Part shown: positions 1 to 8,645 of the stretch, piece after piece | How the letters are laid out: each line of letters starts with the position of its first letter | Position numbering within the stretch: the first letter of the stretch is position 1 | Made by a program: the position numbers and the translations under genes | From: Armatimonadota bacterium | GTDB lineage: Bacteria > Cloacimonadota > Cloacimonadia > Cloacimonadales > TCS61 | Direction: 5' to 3' | NCBI GenBank assembly: GCA_013203665.1 | Contig: JABMPU010000087.1 | Coordinates: forward strand, 1-45,814 | DNA: 45,814 nucleotides | Notes under the pieces: model-generated | The model's input: only the letters and a program-made list of their open reading frames with translations | Database searches by the model: none | What the model was told of the DNA's origin: nothing

Positions 1-98
1 ACCTTATCGCTATCGACCGTGAATTTATGGTTGAGAATTTTAAAACTAACTTTGATAGGAAAGCACTTTGGGTGAACAGGATTGTTTTAAAATTGTAA
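1..98 (+). CDS. C-terminal end of an unidentified CDS, 5' truncated by window edge (..LIAIDREFMVENFKTNFDRKALWVNRIVLKL*)
   Basis: Frame 3 is open from the window start to TAA at 96-98; too short to classify. Confidence 0.45.
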   Translation, partial: LIAIDREFMVENFKTNFDRKALWVNRIVLKL

Positions 99-129
99 AT
101 GAGAGACAGGTCGCGACCTGTCTCTCATT
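98..129. repeat. Perfect 32-bp palindrome AATGAGAGACAGGTCGCGACCTGTCTCTCATT (REP-like)
   Basis: Read directly; equal to its own reverse complement. Lies just 3' of the RAYT gene and overlaps the stop of the preceding CDS. Confidence 0.9.
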
Positions 130-148
130 GTTCCAATTCTATAAAATA

Positions 149-781
149 TTAATCCTGTTTCCATAACAGCGGATTTTTTTCTATGTAATCTGATATCCTA
201 TTCAATTCTTCATTATTGCGGATGATGTGATCGTAGAATGAACGTTGCCATTGAAATTCTTTTAATCCGGATTGATGGATCAATTTTGATGTTGTGGTTT
301 TAAATGCACCGACCAATTCGGATATTGATTTTATTTTACGTAGGGACAACTCGTGAGTTGTCCCTGTTTTTTTCCCAGATCCTATTTTTTTCCCAGATCC
401 TATTTTTTTATCAGATCCTATTTTTTTATCAGTCCCTGTTTTTTTATCAGTCCCTGTTTTTTTATCAGTCCCTGTTTTTTTATCAGACAGGTCGCGACCT
501 GTCTCTACGTTTACATTAATTATTTGAATTATAATATGAACATGATTCGGCATTACAACGGATTTGATTATTTTAATATATTCAAATTGATTTTCCAACC
601 ATTTTATTCTATCCTGAATAATCCGACCTGCACCTTTCAATTTCATTTCGTTATTCTGCACACGTCCAAAATATTCCAGCATTCCTTTCGTGCAAATAGT
701 CACAAAATAATATCCCGGTGTGGAATAATCGTAGCCTGCCAACCGATTTCGTTTACGTTTGTAAATCATGATTTCACACAT
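149..781 (-). CDS. REP-associated tyrosine transposase (RAYT, IS200/IS605-like Y1_Tnp family)
   Basis: Typical N-terminus (RKRNRLAGYDYSTPGYYFVTICTK) and HUH motif VMPNHVHIII; conserved C-terminus (FQWQRSFYDHIIRNNEELNRISDYIEKNPLLW). Alternative start at MIYKRKRNR (769). Confidence 0.9.
   Translation of the reverse strand: MCEIMIYKRKRNRLAGYDYSTPGYYFVTICTKGMLEYFGRVQNNEMKLKGAGRIIQDRIKWLENQFEYIKIIKSVVMPNHVHIIIQIINVNVETGRDLSDKKTGTDKKTGTDKKTGTDKKIGSDKKIGSGKKIGSGKKTGTTHELSLRKIKSISELVGAFKTTTSKLIHQSGLKEFQWQRSFYDHIIRNNEELNRISDYIEKNPLLWKQD
342..365. repeat. REP-like palindrome AGGGACAACTC-GT-GAGTTGTCCCT inside the RAYT CDS
   Basis: 11-bp perfect arms, 2-nt centre; flanked by ACGT. Confidence 0.9.
361..484. 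repeat. 18-bp tandem repeat array (about 7 units, CCT[G/A]TTTTTTT[CCC/ATC]AG[AT/TC]) in-frame in the RAYT CDS, encoding DKKTGT/DKKIGS/GKKIGS
   Basis: Period of 18 nt seen directly; protein shows DKKTGTDKKTGTDKKTGTDKKIGSDKKIGSGKKIGSGKKTGT. Confidence 0.9.
485..504. repeat. REP-like perfect palindrome AGACAGGTCGCGACCTGTCT inside the RAYT CDS
   Basis: Perfect 20-bp palindrome followed by CTACGT, mirroring ACGTAG at the other end of the array. Confidence 0.9.
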
Positions 782-791
782 TTCCCCGTAG

Positions 792-812
792 GGAACAGTT
801 TCAAACTGTTCC
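792..812. repeat. REP-like palindrome GGAACAGTTT-C-AAACTGTTCC
   Basis: 10-bp arms, 1-nt centre, just upstream of the RAYT start. Confidence 0.85.
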
Positions 813-819
813 TATTAAT

Positions 820-842
820 CCGAACGTTCACAGACCGTTCCT
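820..842. repeat. Imperfect REP-like palindrome CGAACGTTCACAGACCGTTCCT
   Basis: Degenerate arms (GAACG../..CCGTTC); same layout as neighbouring palindromes. Confidence 0.55.
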
Positions 843-929
843 TTATTATCCATCGATTTTCCCAAAGAATTTAAATCGATAAAAGTTAAGTCAAGAATAA
901 AATCCTAATCATCTCTCGTATTAAAGAGT

Positions 930-953
930 AGGGACAGGTCACGACCTGTCCCT
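930..953. repeat. REP-like palindrome AGGGACAGGTC-AC-GACCTGTCCCT
   Basis: 11-bp perfect arms; same core as 98-129 and 485-504. Confidence 0.9.
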
Positions 954-1153
954 TTAAATGTTTCATAATGACAACTAATAAAACCATTGACACAACTTTA
1001 TTAGAAACACAATTTCGGACTTTCTTTTACACAAGGAAAGAGAAAAGGAAAAAATAGACGAATGATTTATGCACAAAGGAACCCAATATGGCTTCCAATA
1101 AGTAATATGACGTTAAGGAATTAATTGTATGCAAACTAAAAAGGATAGTAAAA

Positions 1154-1582
1154 ATGGAATATAATGAAAAAAACAATCTGAGTAAAATTCTCGTCCAAAA
1201 AGAGGTAACGTACTGGATAAAAAGAGTTTATAACTTGTATACAGTCATTCAAGAATGGTTAATTGACAAACCAGAATATAAATTAGTTGTTGGGCGCCCA
1301 ATTATGATGTTTGAAGAACTTATGCAACTGTATGGAATTAAACCGCAAGAAGTTAACACAGCTGACCTTTTTAAAGATAATTATCTGTTATTGACTTTTA
1401 AGCCAAAAGGTCTTTGGATAATTGGAGCTAATGGACGAATTGATATAATTTCAAGAAAAGGCAATTACATTCTGGTTGACTATTCCAACAAATTTCAAAA
1501 CTCAAGGTGGCATATTCACACTGCTCAAGACAAAAATAATGGAAAGTTGTTCAATAGAGATGACCTGTTGGATATCCTTTAA
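1154..1582 (+). CDS. Conserved-looking hypothetical protein (142 aa), first gene of a two-gene unit
   Basis: ATG ORF ending 9 bp before the next same-strand ORF; no family recognised. Confidence 0.65.
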   Translation: MEYNEKNNLSKILVQKEVTYWIKRVYNLYTVIQEWLIDKPEYKLVVGRPIMMFEELMQLYGIKPQEVNTADLFKDNYLLLTFKPKGLWIIGANGRIDIISRKGNYILVDYSNKFQNSRWHIHTAQDKNNGKLFNRDDLLDIL

Positions 1583-1591
1583 GTAAAGACA

Positions 1592-2062
1592 ATGAACATC
1601 TTTGACGAATTGAGAACAATTTATTCTGAAATAGACAATACGTATGCCACAATTGAGCTTCAGGAAAGAGCAAGAAGGCATGTCAGAAAGGAGCAACAAT
1701 ACCAGAGAAAAAGAGAATTGAATGACCAAGCATATTTTCTTTTCATGTTCAGCCGCCTTGAGGACAGAATAAAGGAACTATCAGATAATCTTATTGACTT
1801 TCAACATAACAACTTAACCAATTGGTCATACAAACGAACCTGGAATATCTTATACAAGCGGAAAAATCAAAACTCGAACAGTATCTACTTTATGGACAGA
1901 GTTGCATTACTTACTGAGATGGGAGAAACTGATTATAATTTAATTGAAAGATACTATAAACAGAGAAATAAGATTGCACACGGACAAACATTTACAATTC
2001 CTATAAACATACCGACAGTTATCGTACACATGAAACATCTTTATAGTGACTTGAAAAAATAG
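1592..2062 (+). CDS. Putative HEPN-like domain protein (156 aa)
   Basis: All-helical-looking protein with C-terminal ERYYKQRNKIAHG, matching the RNxxxH (Rx4-6H) HEPN signature (motif at about 1964-1981). Confidence 0.6.
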   Translation: MNIFDELRTIYSEIDNTYATIELQERARRHVRKEQQYQRKRELNDQAYFLFMFSRLEDRIKELSDNLIDFQHNNLTNWSYKRTWNILYKRKNQNSNSIYFMDRVALLTEMGETDYNLIERYYKQRNKIAHGQTFTIPINIPTVIVHMKHLYSDLKK

Positions 2063-2297
2063 AACAACTTCCCCCAACAAAAAATAAACTGCATTTAAAA
2101 TGTAGTTTATTCAAACCATTATACAACAGGACAGACAAAAGAAGAACTCAATTTTCAATAAACAAATATTTTCCAGTTCAAACAACCTTGAAAGGGTCAA
2201 TCTGAAATACTTTATTGAAAGAGGTCTTTTCAAGGTTTATTAATATTGACATTTATACATAATAAAAAAGTTTTGAGCAGATTTAAAGAGGTTAAGT

Positions 2298-2546
2298 ATG
2301 TTCAGATTAGAAGATAAGCACCTGGAAAAGGCAAAGGAGCTTGCGGCGCATAACAGGAAGAAAAAAAACTGTAACACCTGTTATGACCGCGGTTATATTG
2401 GTGTAACGCCTGAAAACACAATTATGCTGTGTCATAAATGTGTGGATATGGAAAAAGCAAGAAATGCCTGGAAAGATTATGTGAAAGGTATTCCTGAGCT
2501 TCATGAATATTACGCAGAATTTCTGAACGAAGAGAATGAAGAATAA
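2298..2546 (+). CDS. Small CxxC...CxxC putative zinc-binding protein (82 aa)
   Basis: CNTCYDRGYIGVTPENTIMLCHKC; ORF between the accessory island and ileS. Confidence 0.6.
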   Translation: MFRLEDKHLEKAKELAAHNRKKKNCNTCYDRGYIGVTPENTIMLCHKCVDMEKARNAWKDYVKGIPELHEYYAEFLNEENEE

Positions 2547-2557
2547 ACTTTTCTTTG

Positions 2558-2652
2558 TCATCCTGAGGAACTCTTGCATTTGTACAATCGAAGGATTTCT
2601 GTTAGAAATGAGATTCTTCGTAAGAAATTTCTTTGGAGATTTCCTCAGAAAG
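2558..2652. repeat. Imperfect MITE/REP-like inverted repeat (GTCATCCTGAGGAA .. TTCCTCAGAAAGAC)
   Basis: Outer arms match with mismatches; interior has CGAAGGATTTCT / AGATTCTTCG complementarity. Confidence 0.5.
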
Positions 2653-2702
2653 ACATTGCATTTTTTCAGTTGAGTTCATTATTATAAAATTTAGGAGAGC
2701 AA

Positions 2703-5700
2703 ATGTATAAATCGGTTGATATAAAAGAAAAAGCCTCTGCCCTGGAAAAAAGGATCAGGGATTACTGGCAGAAAAAAAACACTGCGCAAAGAAGTGAAGA
2801 CATCCGCGCAGATGCCCAGCAATTTATTTTTTATGAAGGTCCGCCCACTGCAAACGGTATGCCGGGCATACACCATGTTATTTCCAGGGCGATAAAAGAC
2901 GCTGTTTGCCGTTATAAAACTATGCAGGGCTTACATGTAAAACGTAAAGCCGGGTGGGATACACACGGTCTTCCTGTGGAGATCGAAGTAGAAAAACAGT
3001 TGGGTCTGAAAGACAAGAAAGAAGTAGAAGATTACGGACTGGAAAAATTTAATGATAAATGTAAAACATCGGTTTTTTCTTATGAGAAAGAATGGCGGGA
3101 AATGACCCGTATGATGGGTTACTGGATAGACCTGGATAATCCGTACGTAACACTTACAAATGACTACATCGAAACCGTTTGGTGGATTTTGAACGATTTT
3201 TACAAGAAAGGTCTTATCTACAAAGGTCATAAAATAGTGCCCTACTGTCCCAGTTGCGGTACACCGCTCTCCAGTCATGAAGTAGCTCAGGGATACCAGG
3301 AAACGGAAGATCCGTCCGTCTTCATTAAATTCAAAGTGAAAGATGAGGAAAACACTTATTTCCTAGCCTGGACCACTACTCCCTGGACACTTATCTCTAA
3401 TGTAGCTCTGGTTGTTCATCCGGACGCAGTTTATGTGAAGATAAAGCAAAACGATGAATTCCTCATCCTGGCAAAAGCCCGTTTGGAAGTGATCGATGAT
3501 GAATACGAGATCGTGGAAGAATATACAGGAAAAGAACTGGAATATAGAGATTATGAACAGCTTTTCCCGTTTGTTGTTCCCAAGGAAAAAGCTTTCTTTG
3601 TGGGGCTGGCAGAGTATGTAACCATGAACGATGGAACCGGAGTAGTGCATACTGCTCCTGCTTTCGGACAGGATGATTACGATCTGGGTAAACAATATAA
3701 ACTTCCTGTAATCCAGCCTGTGGATGGTGCAGGGAAATTCACGAAAGAGATAACAAACTGGGCTGAAGAATTTGTGAAAGATGCAGATAAGGGAATAATC
3801 AGAGACCTTAAAGATAGAAATATGTTGTATAAGCGTAAACAGGTTATCCATAGTTATCCGTTCTGCTGGCGCTGTGATAGCCCGCTCATCTTTTATGCCC
3901 GTTCAAGCTGGTATATTAAAACAAGCGACTACAAACAGCAGATGCTGGAAAATAACCGGAAGATCAACTGGTTTCCATCTTTTGTAGGTGAAAAACGTTT
4001 TGGTGAATGGCTGGAAAACAATGTGGACTGGGCAATTTCACGAGATAGATTCTGGGGAACTCCCCTCAATATCTGGATTTGCCGAAAATGTGAGAAACAG
4101 CAAAGTATTGGTTCCATTTCAGATTTAAGAAAAAAGGGCAAAATGAAAGACGGCTCCCAGGTTCCTGAAGATATCGAACTGCATAGACCTTTTGTGGATG
4201 ATATCGAACTTGAGTGTCCCAAATGTAAAGGAAAGATGACCAGAACCCCGGAAGTTATAGATTGCTGGTTCGATAGTGGTTCCATGCCTTTTGCCCAGTG
4301 GCATTATCCTTTCGAGAATAAGAACAGGTTCGAAAAAGAGCTTTTCCCTGCTGATTTCATCAGTGAAGGCATCGACCAGACCCGCGGCTGGTTTTACTCT
4401 ATGCTGGCTATTTCTACCATGCTCACAGGCAAATCTTCCTACAATAATGTACTGGTAAATGACATGATCCTGGATAAGAAAGAAAGGAAAATGAGTAAAA
4501 GCAAAGGTAATACCGTTGATCCTATAAAACTGATGGATGAATATGGAGCCGATGCCATCCGCTGGTACCTGCTGGCTGTAAGCCCTCCCTGGATCCCCAC
4601 CAAATTCGATGAAAAAGGGGTGGTAGAGATAGTAAATAAATTCTTTGGCACATTGAAAAACGTATATTCATTTTACGTTACATATGCCAATATCGATAGC
4701 TTTGATGCAGATAAATATGAGCTAACAGATGAAAAAGAAGCTGAGATCGATAAGTGGATCATTTCTCGCCTGAATACTCTTGTAGCAGATGTTACCAAGA
4801 ATATCGAAAAATATGAACTGACCCGGTCTGTCCGCCAGATCCAGAATTTTGTAGTAGATGAACTCAGCAACTGGTATGTGCGACGCAGCAGAAGGAGATA
4901 TTGGGAACTTAAGCTTACCAAAGATAAAAAGCAAGCATATCTCACACTTTACCAGGTGATGGTTGCTGTAACCAAATTAATGGCTCCATTTGCTCCGTTC
5001 CTGGCAGAAGAAATATTTACCAATCTTACAGGTAAAGAAAGCGTTCATCTGGAAGATTATCCTGTCAGCAATAGTAAGATTATTTATCCTGACCTGGAAA
5101 AAGAGATGAAAACCGTAATCGACCTGGTTTCCTTAGGAAGAGCAGCACGTAATACTTGTCAGATCAAAGTTCGACAGACTTTAATTGCTCTATATATCCC
5201 GGAAAAGTTCAAATCTCTTGTTCAAAGAATGGAGAATCTCATAAAAGAAGAAATAAACGTTAAGGAGATTAATTACATTCTGGAAAAAGATGATTTCGTA
5301 AAATATGAATTCAAGCCCAATTTCAAGGTTATGGGTCCGAAATATGGAAAACATATGAAAGACATTGCTTCTACTTTAGCTCAGATGGATGCTAATCATA
5401 TAGTTGAAATTCTTCATAAAGGTAAAGATTATTTCCTCGAAATAGAGGGCAGAACCTTCAAACTAACCGAAGAAGACCTGATCATTTCCATCAAAGATAG
5501 AGAAGGTTTTGTTTTCGAAACCAATAAAGAACTTTTTGTGGCTCTGGATACACATCTCACTCCCAAGCTCATCGAGGAAGGACTGGCTCGTGAACTTGTG
5601 AATAAGATCCAATTCACACGCAAAGAAAAAAAACTGGAAATCATGGACAGAATAAAAATATTCTTCCTGGCAGAAAATGAAATTGAAGATGTCTTCCTGA

Positions 5701-5834
5701 AATATGCCGATTACATCAAGAATGAAACTCTCACCGATTCGTTCCATAAAGTAAAAGAAGTTCAGAAAGATATGATCGAGTGGAATATAAACGGCAGGAA
5801 AGTGCATTTAACAGTAGAAAAAGTAAAAAAATAG
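2703..5834 (+). CDS. ileS: Isoleucyl-tRNA synthetase
   Basis: Class I synthetase: YEGPPTANGMPGIHHVISR, KMSKSKGNTVDP, WTTTPWTLISN editing-domain motif, DQTRGWFYSML; 1043 aa. Confidence 0.97.
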   Translation: MYKSVDIKEKASALEKRIRDYWQKKNTAQRSEDIRADAQQFIFYEGPPTANGMPGIHHVISRAIKDAVCRYKTMQGLHVKRKAGWDTHGLPVEIEVEKQLGLKDKKEVEDYGLEKFNDKCKTSVFSYEKEWREMTRMMGYWIDLDNPYVTLTNDYIETVWWILNDFYKKGLIYKGHKIVPYCPSCGTPLSSHEVAQGYQETEDPSVFIKFKVKDEENTYFLAWTTTPWTLISNVALVVHPDAVYVKIKQNDEFLILAKARLEVIDDEYEIVEEYTGKELEYRDYEQLFPFVVPKEKAFFVGLAEYVTMNDGTGVVHTAPAFGQDDYDLGKQYKLPVIQPVDGAGKFTKEITNWAEEFVKDADKGIIRDLKDRNMLYKRKQVIHSYPFCWRCDSPLIFYARSSWYIKTSDYKQQMLENNRKINWFPSFVGEKRFGEWLENNVDWAISRDRFWGTPLNIWICRKCEKQQSIGSISDLRKKGKMKDGSQVPEDIELHRPFVDDIELECPKCKGKMTRTPEVIDCWFDSGSMPFAQWHYPFENKNRFEKELFPADFISEGIDQTRGWFYSMLAISTMLTGKSSYNNVLVNDMILDKKERKMSKSKGNTVDPIKLMDEYGADAIRWYLLAVSPPWIPTKFDEKGVVEIVNKFFGTLKNVYSFYVTYANIDSFDADKYELTDEKEAEIDKWIISRLNTLVADVTKNIEKYELTRSVRQIQNFVVDELSNWYVRRSRRRYWELKLTKDKKQAYLTLYQVMVAVTKLMAPFAPFLAEEIFTNLTGKESVHLEDYPVSNSKIIYPDLEKEMKTVIDLVSLGRAARNTCQIKVRQTLIALYIPEKFKSLVQRMENLIKEEINVKEINYILEKDDFVKYEFKPNFKVMGPKYGKHMKDIASTLAQMDANHIVEILHKGKDYFLEIEGRTFKLTEEDLIISIKDREGFVFETNKELFVALDTHLTPKLIEEGLARELVNKIQFTRKEKKLEIMDRIKIFFLAENEIEDVFLKYADYIKNETLTDSFHKVKEVQKDMIEWNINGRKVHLTVEKVKK

Positions 5835-5848
5835 ATCAGGAGAAAGCA

Positions 5849-7093
5849 ATGGCAAAGATCAAGCCTTTCAGGGGAGTTCGTCCGGCAGAGGAAATGATTA
5901 AAGAAGTGCCTTCCCCACCTTATGATGTACTGAATTCAAAAGAAGCACGAGTGCAGGTGAAAGATAAACCATATAGTTTTTTGCACGTTGTAAAACCCGA
6001 AGTTGATCTTCCCGAAAATGTTAACATTTATGATGAAGCTGTATATCAGAAGGGAAAAGAAAATCTGTATAAACTCATTGAAAATGGAATTCTCATTCAA
6101 GATGAAAAACCATGTTTTTATCTTTATCGTCTGATCATGGGAAATGTAGATGAGATAGGTCTGGTTGTCGGGGCATCCATCGAAGATTACGAAAATAATA
6201 TCATCAAGAAACACGAGCATACACGTGCAGATAAAGAAGCCGACCGCATCAAGCATGTGGACACCTTGAATGCAAATACCGGACCGGTTTTTCTTACTTA
6301 CAAAGCCAGAGAAGATATGAATAATCTGGTTGATGAACTAATCAAAGAAAAACCTGTTTATGATTTTGATGCAGATGATGGTATTAAACATATTTTCTGG
6401 AAAATCGATGATGAAGATGTAATAAAAAAAATCGAAAACATTTTTAAGCAAATTGATTTTCTTTATGTTGCAGATGGACATCACCGTTCTGCTTCCGGAA
6501 CGATCGTAGGCCAGAGAAGAAGAGAAGCAAATCCGAATCATACCGGAAATGAAGAATATAATTATTTTCTCACTGTTATCTTCCCCCATAACCAGCTTTA
6601 CATCATGGATTATAACCGTGTTATTAAAGATTTGAATTGTCTTTCCCCTGATGAATTTTTAAAGAAAGTAGAAGAAAATTTCATTATTGATATTCATTCC
6701 AAAGACAAAGCATATCAGCCGGAAGGATTGCGCGATTTCGGAATGTATTTGGATGGGGCATGGTATAAGCTTACAGCCAGAGAAGGCTCATTTCCAAAAA
6801 ATGATCCTGTGAAATCACTCGATGTTTCTATTTTACAGGAAAATCTTCTTACACCAATATTGGGAATTGGTGATCCACGTAAAGATAAGCGAATCGATTT
6901 TGTAGGTGGAATTCGCGGACTGGAAGAACTTTCCAGACGCGTTGATGCCGGAGAAGCTGTAGCTTTTTCCATGTTTCCAACCTCCATCGAGCAGCTTATG
7001 GCAATTGCCGATGCCGGTAAAGTGATGCCGCCAAAATCCACCTGGTTTGAACCCAAACTTCGTTCCGGGGTGATCGTTCATTTATTGGATTAA
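5849..7093 (+). CDS. DUF1015 family protein
   Basis: MAKIKPFRGVRPAEEMIKEVPSPPYDVLNSKEA and FLYVADGHHRSASG are typical; start set at MAKIKP, preceded by AGGAG, rather than the longest-ORF start 5780. Confidence 0.85.
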   Translation: MAKIKPFRGVRPAEEMIKEVPSPPYDVLNSKEARVQVKDKPYSFLHVVKPEVDLPENVNIYDEAVYQKGKENLYKLIENGILIQDEKPCFYLYRLIMGNVDEIGLVVGASIEDYENNIIKKHEHTRADKEADRIKHVDTLNANTGPVFLTYKAREDMNNLVDELIKEKPVYDFDADDGIKHIFWKIDDEDVIKKIENIFKQIDFLYVADGHHRSASGTIVGQRRREANPNHTGNEEYNYFLTVIFPHNQLYIMDYNRVIKDLNCLSPDEFLKKVEENFIIDIHSKDKAYQPEGLRDFGMYLDGAWYKLTAREGSFPKNDPVKSLDVSILQENLLTPILGIGDPRKDKRIDFVGGIRGLEELSRRVDAGEAVAFSMFPTSIEQLMAIADAGKVMPPKSTWFEPKLRSGVIVHLLD

Positions 7094-7134
7094 CTTATTG
7101 GCTGGTACAGAGTTGTAATTTTAACTAAACCGTT

Positions 7135-7161
7135 CAGGTTCAATCTTGAAGATTGAACCTG
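7135..7161. repeat. Palindrome CAGGTTCAATCTT-G-AAGATTGAACCTG
   Basis: 13-bp perfect arms, 1-nt centre; related copy at 12478-12506. Confidence 0.9.
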
Positions 7162-7300
7162 CATGAATGTTTCAAACCTGAAAAGGCTTCAGTCAATAAA
7201 TTCATTAGACTTTGCACTTTCATGGTTGGAAAATTAGTGAAGTTAGTAAAACAAACCCCCTTTTATTCCCCCTTAAAAAGGGGGATTTGAAATAGAGATC

Positions 7301-8581
7301 ATGAAAAAATATGCAATAATTAGTCTAGGTTGTTCCAAGAACCTGGTAGATAGTGAAATTTTCGCAAATATCATCGAACAATCAGGTTATTCTATTACCG
7401 ATGAATTCGAACAAGCGGAAGTTATCATCATCAATACCTGCGGATTCATTTTATCTGCAAAAGAAGAATCAATCAATACTATCCTGGAAGCTGCAGAACA
7501 CAAGAAAACCGGTAAGTGTAAAAAACTGATAGTTACTGGCTGCCTTGTTAAGCGATACTTTCAAAACATAAAAGAATCCATCACGGAAATTGATCATTTA
7601 ATTGATTTGAAAGATTTTAATAATCTTTTAAAAATTTTTTCCAAAACTTGTAAATATCAACGAAAACTGTTAACTCTCCCCCACTTTGCATATCTCCGTA
7701 TAAGTGATGGCTGCAACAATTTGTGCAGTTATTGTGCAATCCCTTCGATTCGGGGAAATTTAGAGAGCGTTCCAATTGAGAACCTTGTTCAGGAAGCTGA
7801 ATCTTTAGCGGAAAGAGGAGTAAAAGAATTAATCCTCACAGCTCAGGATACTGCAAATTATGGAGTTGATATTTACGGAGAACCCTGTCTTTCGCAATTA
7901 CTGGAAGAGCTTCATAAAATTGAAAACTTGGGATGGATACGCATTCTTTACCTGCATCCGGCTCATATCATAACAGATATGATAGACACAATTGCACGTT
8001 TACCAAAGGTCTGTAAATATTTTGAGTTACCTATTCAACACATAAATAATGAAATTCTGCAAAGCATGAACCGGAAAGTTACAAAAGAACGCATTAAAGA
8101 AATCATCACAGAAATTCGAACTAAAATACCGGAAGCAATAATCCGCACAACTCTTATAACTGGTTACCCCGGGGAATCTGAAAATAACCACTTAGAACTT
8201 CGAGATTTTATAAAAGAAATGAAGTTTGAACGATTAGGAGTTTTCTCCTATTCCAGAGAAGAAGATACACCAGCGTTCGAGCTGGCTGAACAGATCCCGG
8301 AAAAAATTGCTGAAAAAAGAAAAGAAGAGATCATGACTCTTCAACAAACCATTTCCGAAGATTTTCTAGCCAGCTTGATTGGTAAAAAAATCAAAGTTAT
8401 TATTGACCAAATTGGTGAGGAAGGAGAATTTTCTTTCGAGGGTCGCAGTTATTTTGATGCACCCGAGATAGATGGTACAGTATTCATTGAAAAGGGTGAA
8501 GCAGAAATCGGAGAAATTGTTACGGTAGAGATAACCGATTCCTGGGAATATGATCTGGTGGGGAGAATAGAACACGGATGA
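7301..8581 (+). CDS. rimO: Ribosomal protein S12 methylthiotransferase RimO
   Basis: MKKYAIISLGCSKNLVDSE; radical SAM motif CNNLCSYCAIPSIRG; C-terminal TRAM region. Confidence 0.93.
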   Translation: MKKYAIISLGCSKNLVDSEIFANIIEQSGYSITDEFEQAEVIIINTCGFILSAKEESINTILEAAEHKKTGKCKKLIVTGCLVKRYFQNIKESITEIDHLIDLKDFNNLLKIFSKTCKYQRKLLTLPHFAYLRISDGCNNLCSYCAIPSIRGNLESVPIENLVQEAESLAERGVKELILTAQDTANYGVDIYGEPCLSQLLEELHKIENLGWIRILYLHPAHIITDMIDTIARLPKVCKYFELPIQHINNEILQSMNRKVTKERIKEIITEIRTKIPEAIIRTTLITGYPGESENNHLELRDFIKEMKFERLGVFSYSREEDTPAFELAEQIPEKIAEKRKEEIMTLQQTISEDFLASLIGKKIKVIIDQIGEEGEFSFEGRSYFDAPEIDGTVFIEKGEAEIGEIVTVEITDSWEYDLVGRIEHG

Positions 8582-8608
8582 CACGGATTGGACGGATGAT
8601 CACGGATA
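8566..8608. repeat. CACGGAT-type repeat, left copy (AATAGAACACGGATGACACGGATTGGACGGATGATCACGGATAA)
   Basis: Reiterated (C/G)ACGGAT at 9-10 bp spacing; 8566-8584 is an exact inverted match to 10882-10900. Confidence 0.85.
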
Positions 8609-8645
8609 AAAAAATATTTTTGATAGTGTTCGTCAGTGAAAGTCA

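Noticed and set aside
361-484. Possible CRISPR array
   Set aside because: Units of 18 bp are contiguous with no spacers and remain in-frame coding sequence.
353-874. 173-aa plus-strand ORF (and 304-519) with FFYQSLFFYQ-type repeats
   Set aside because: Antisense to the well-supported RAYT gene; the repeats are just the 18-bp array read on the other strand.
3363-3851. 162-aa minus-strand ORF within ileS (and other antisense ORFs at 2931-3278, 3929-4285, 5463-5807)
   Set aside because: Fully inside ileS, no recognisable domain; shadow ORFs of a strong coding region.
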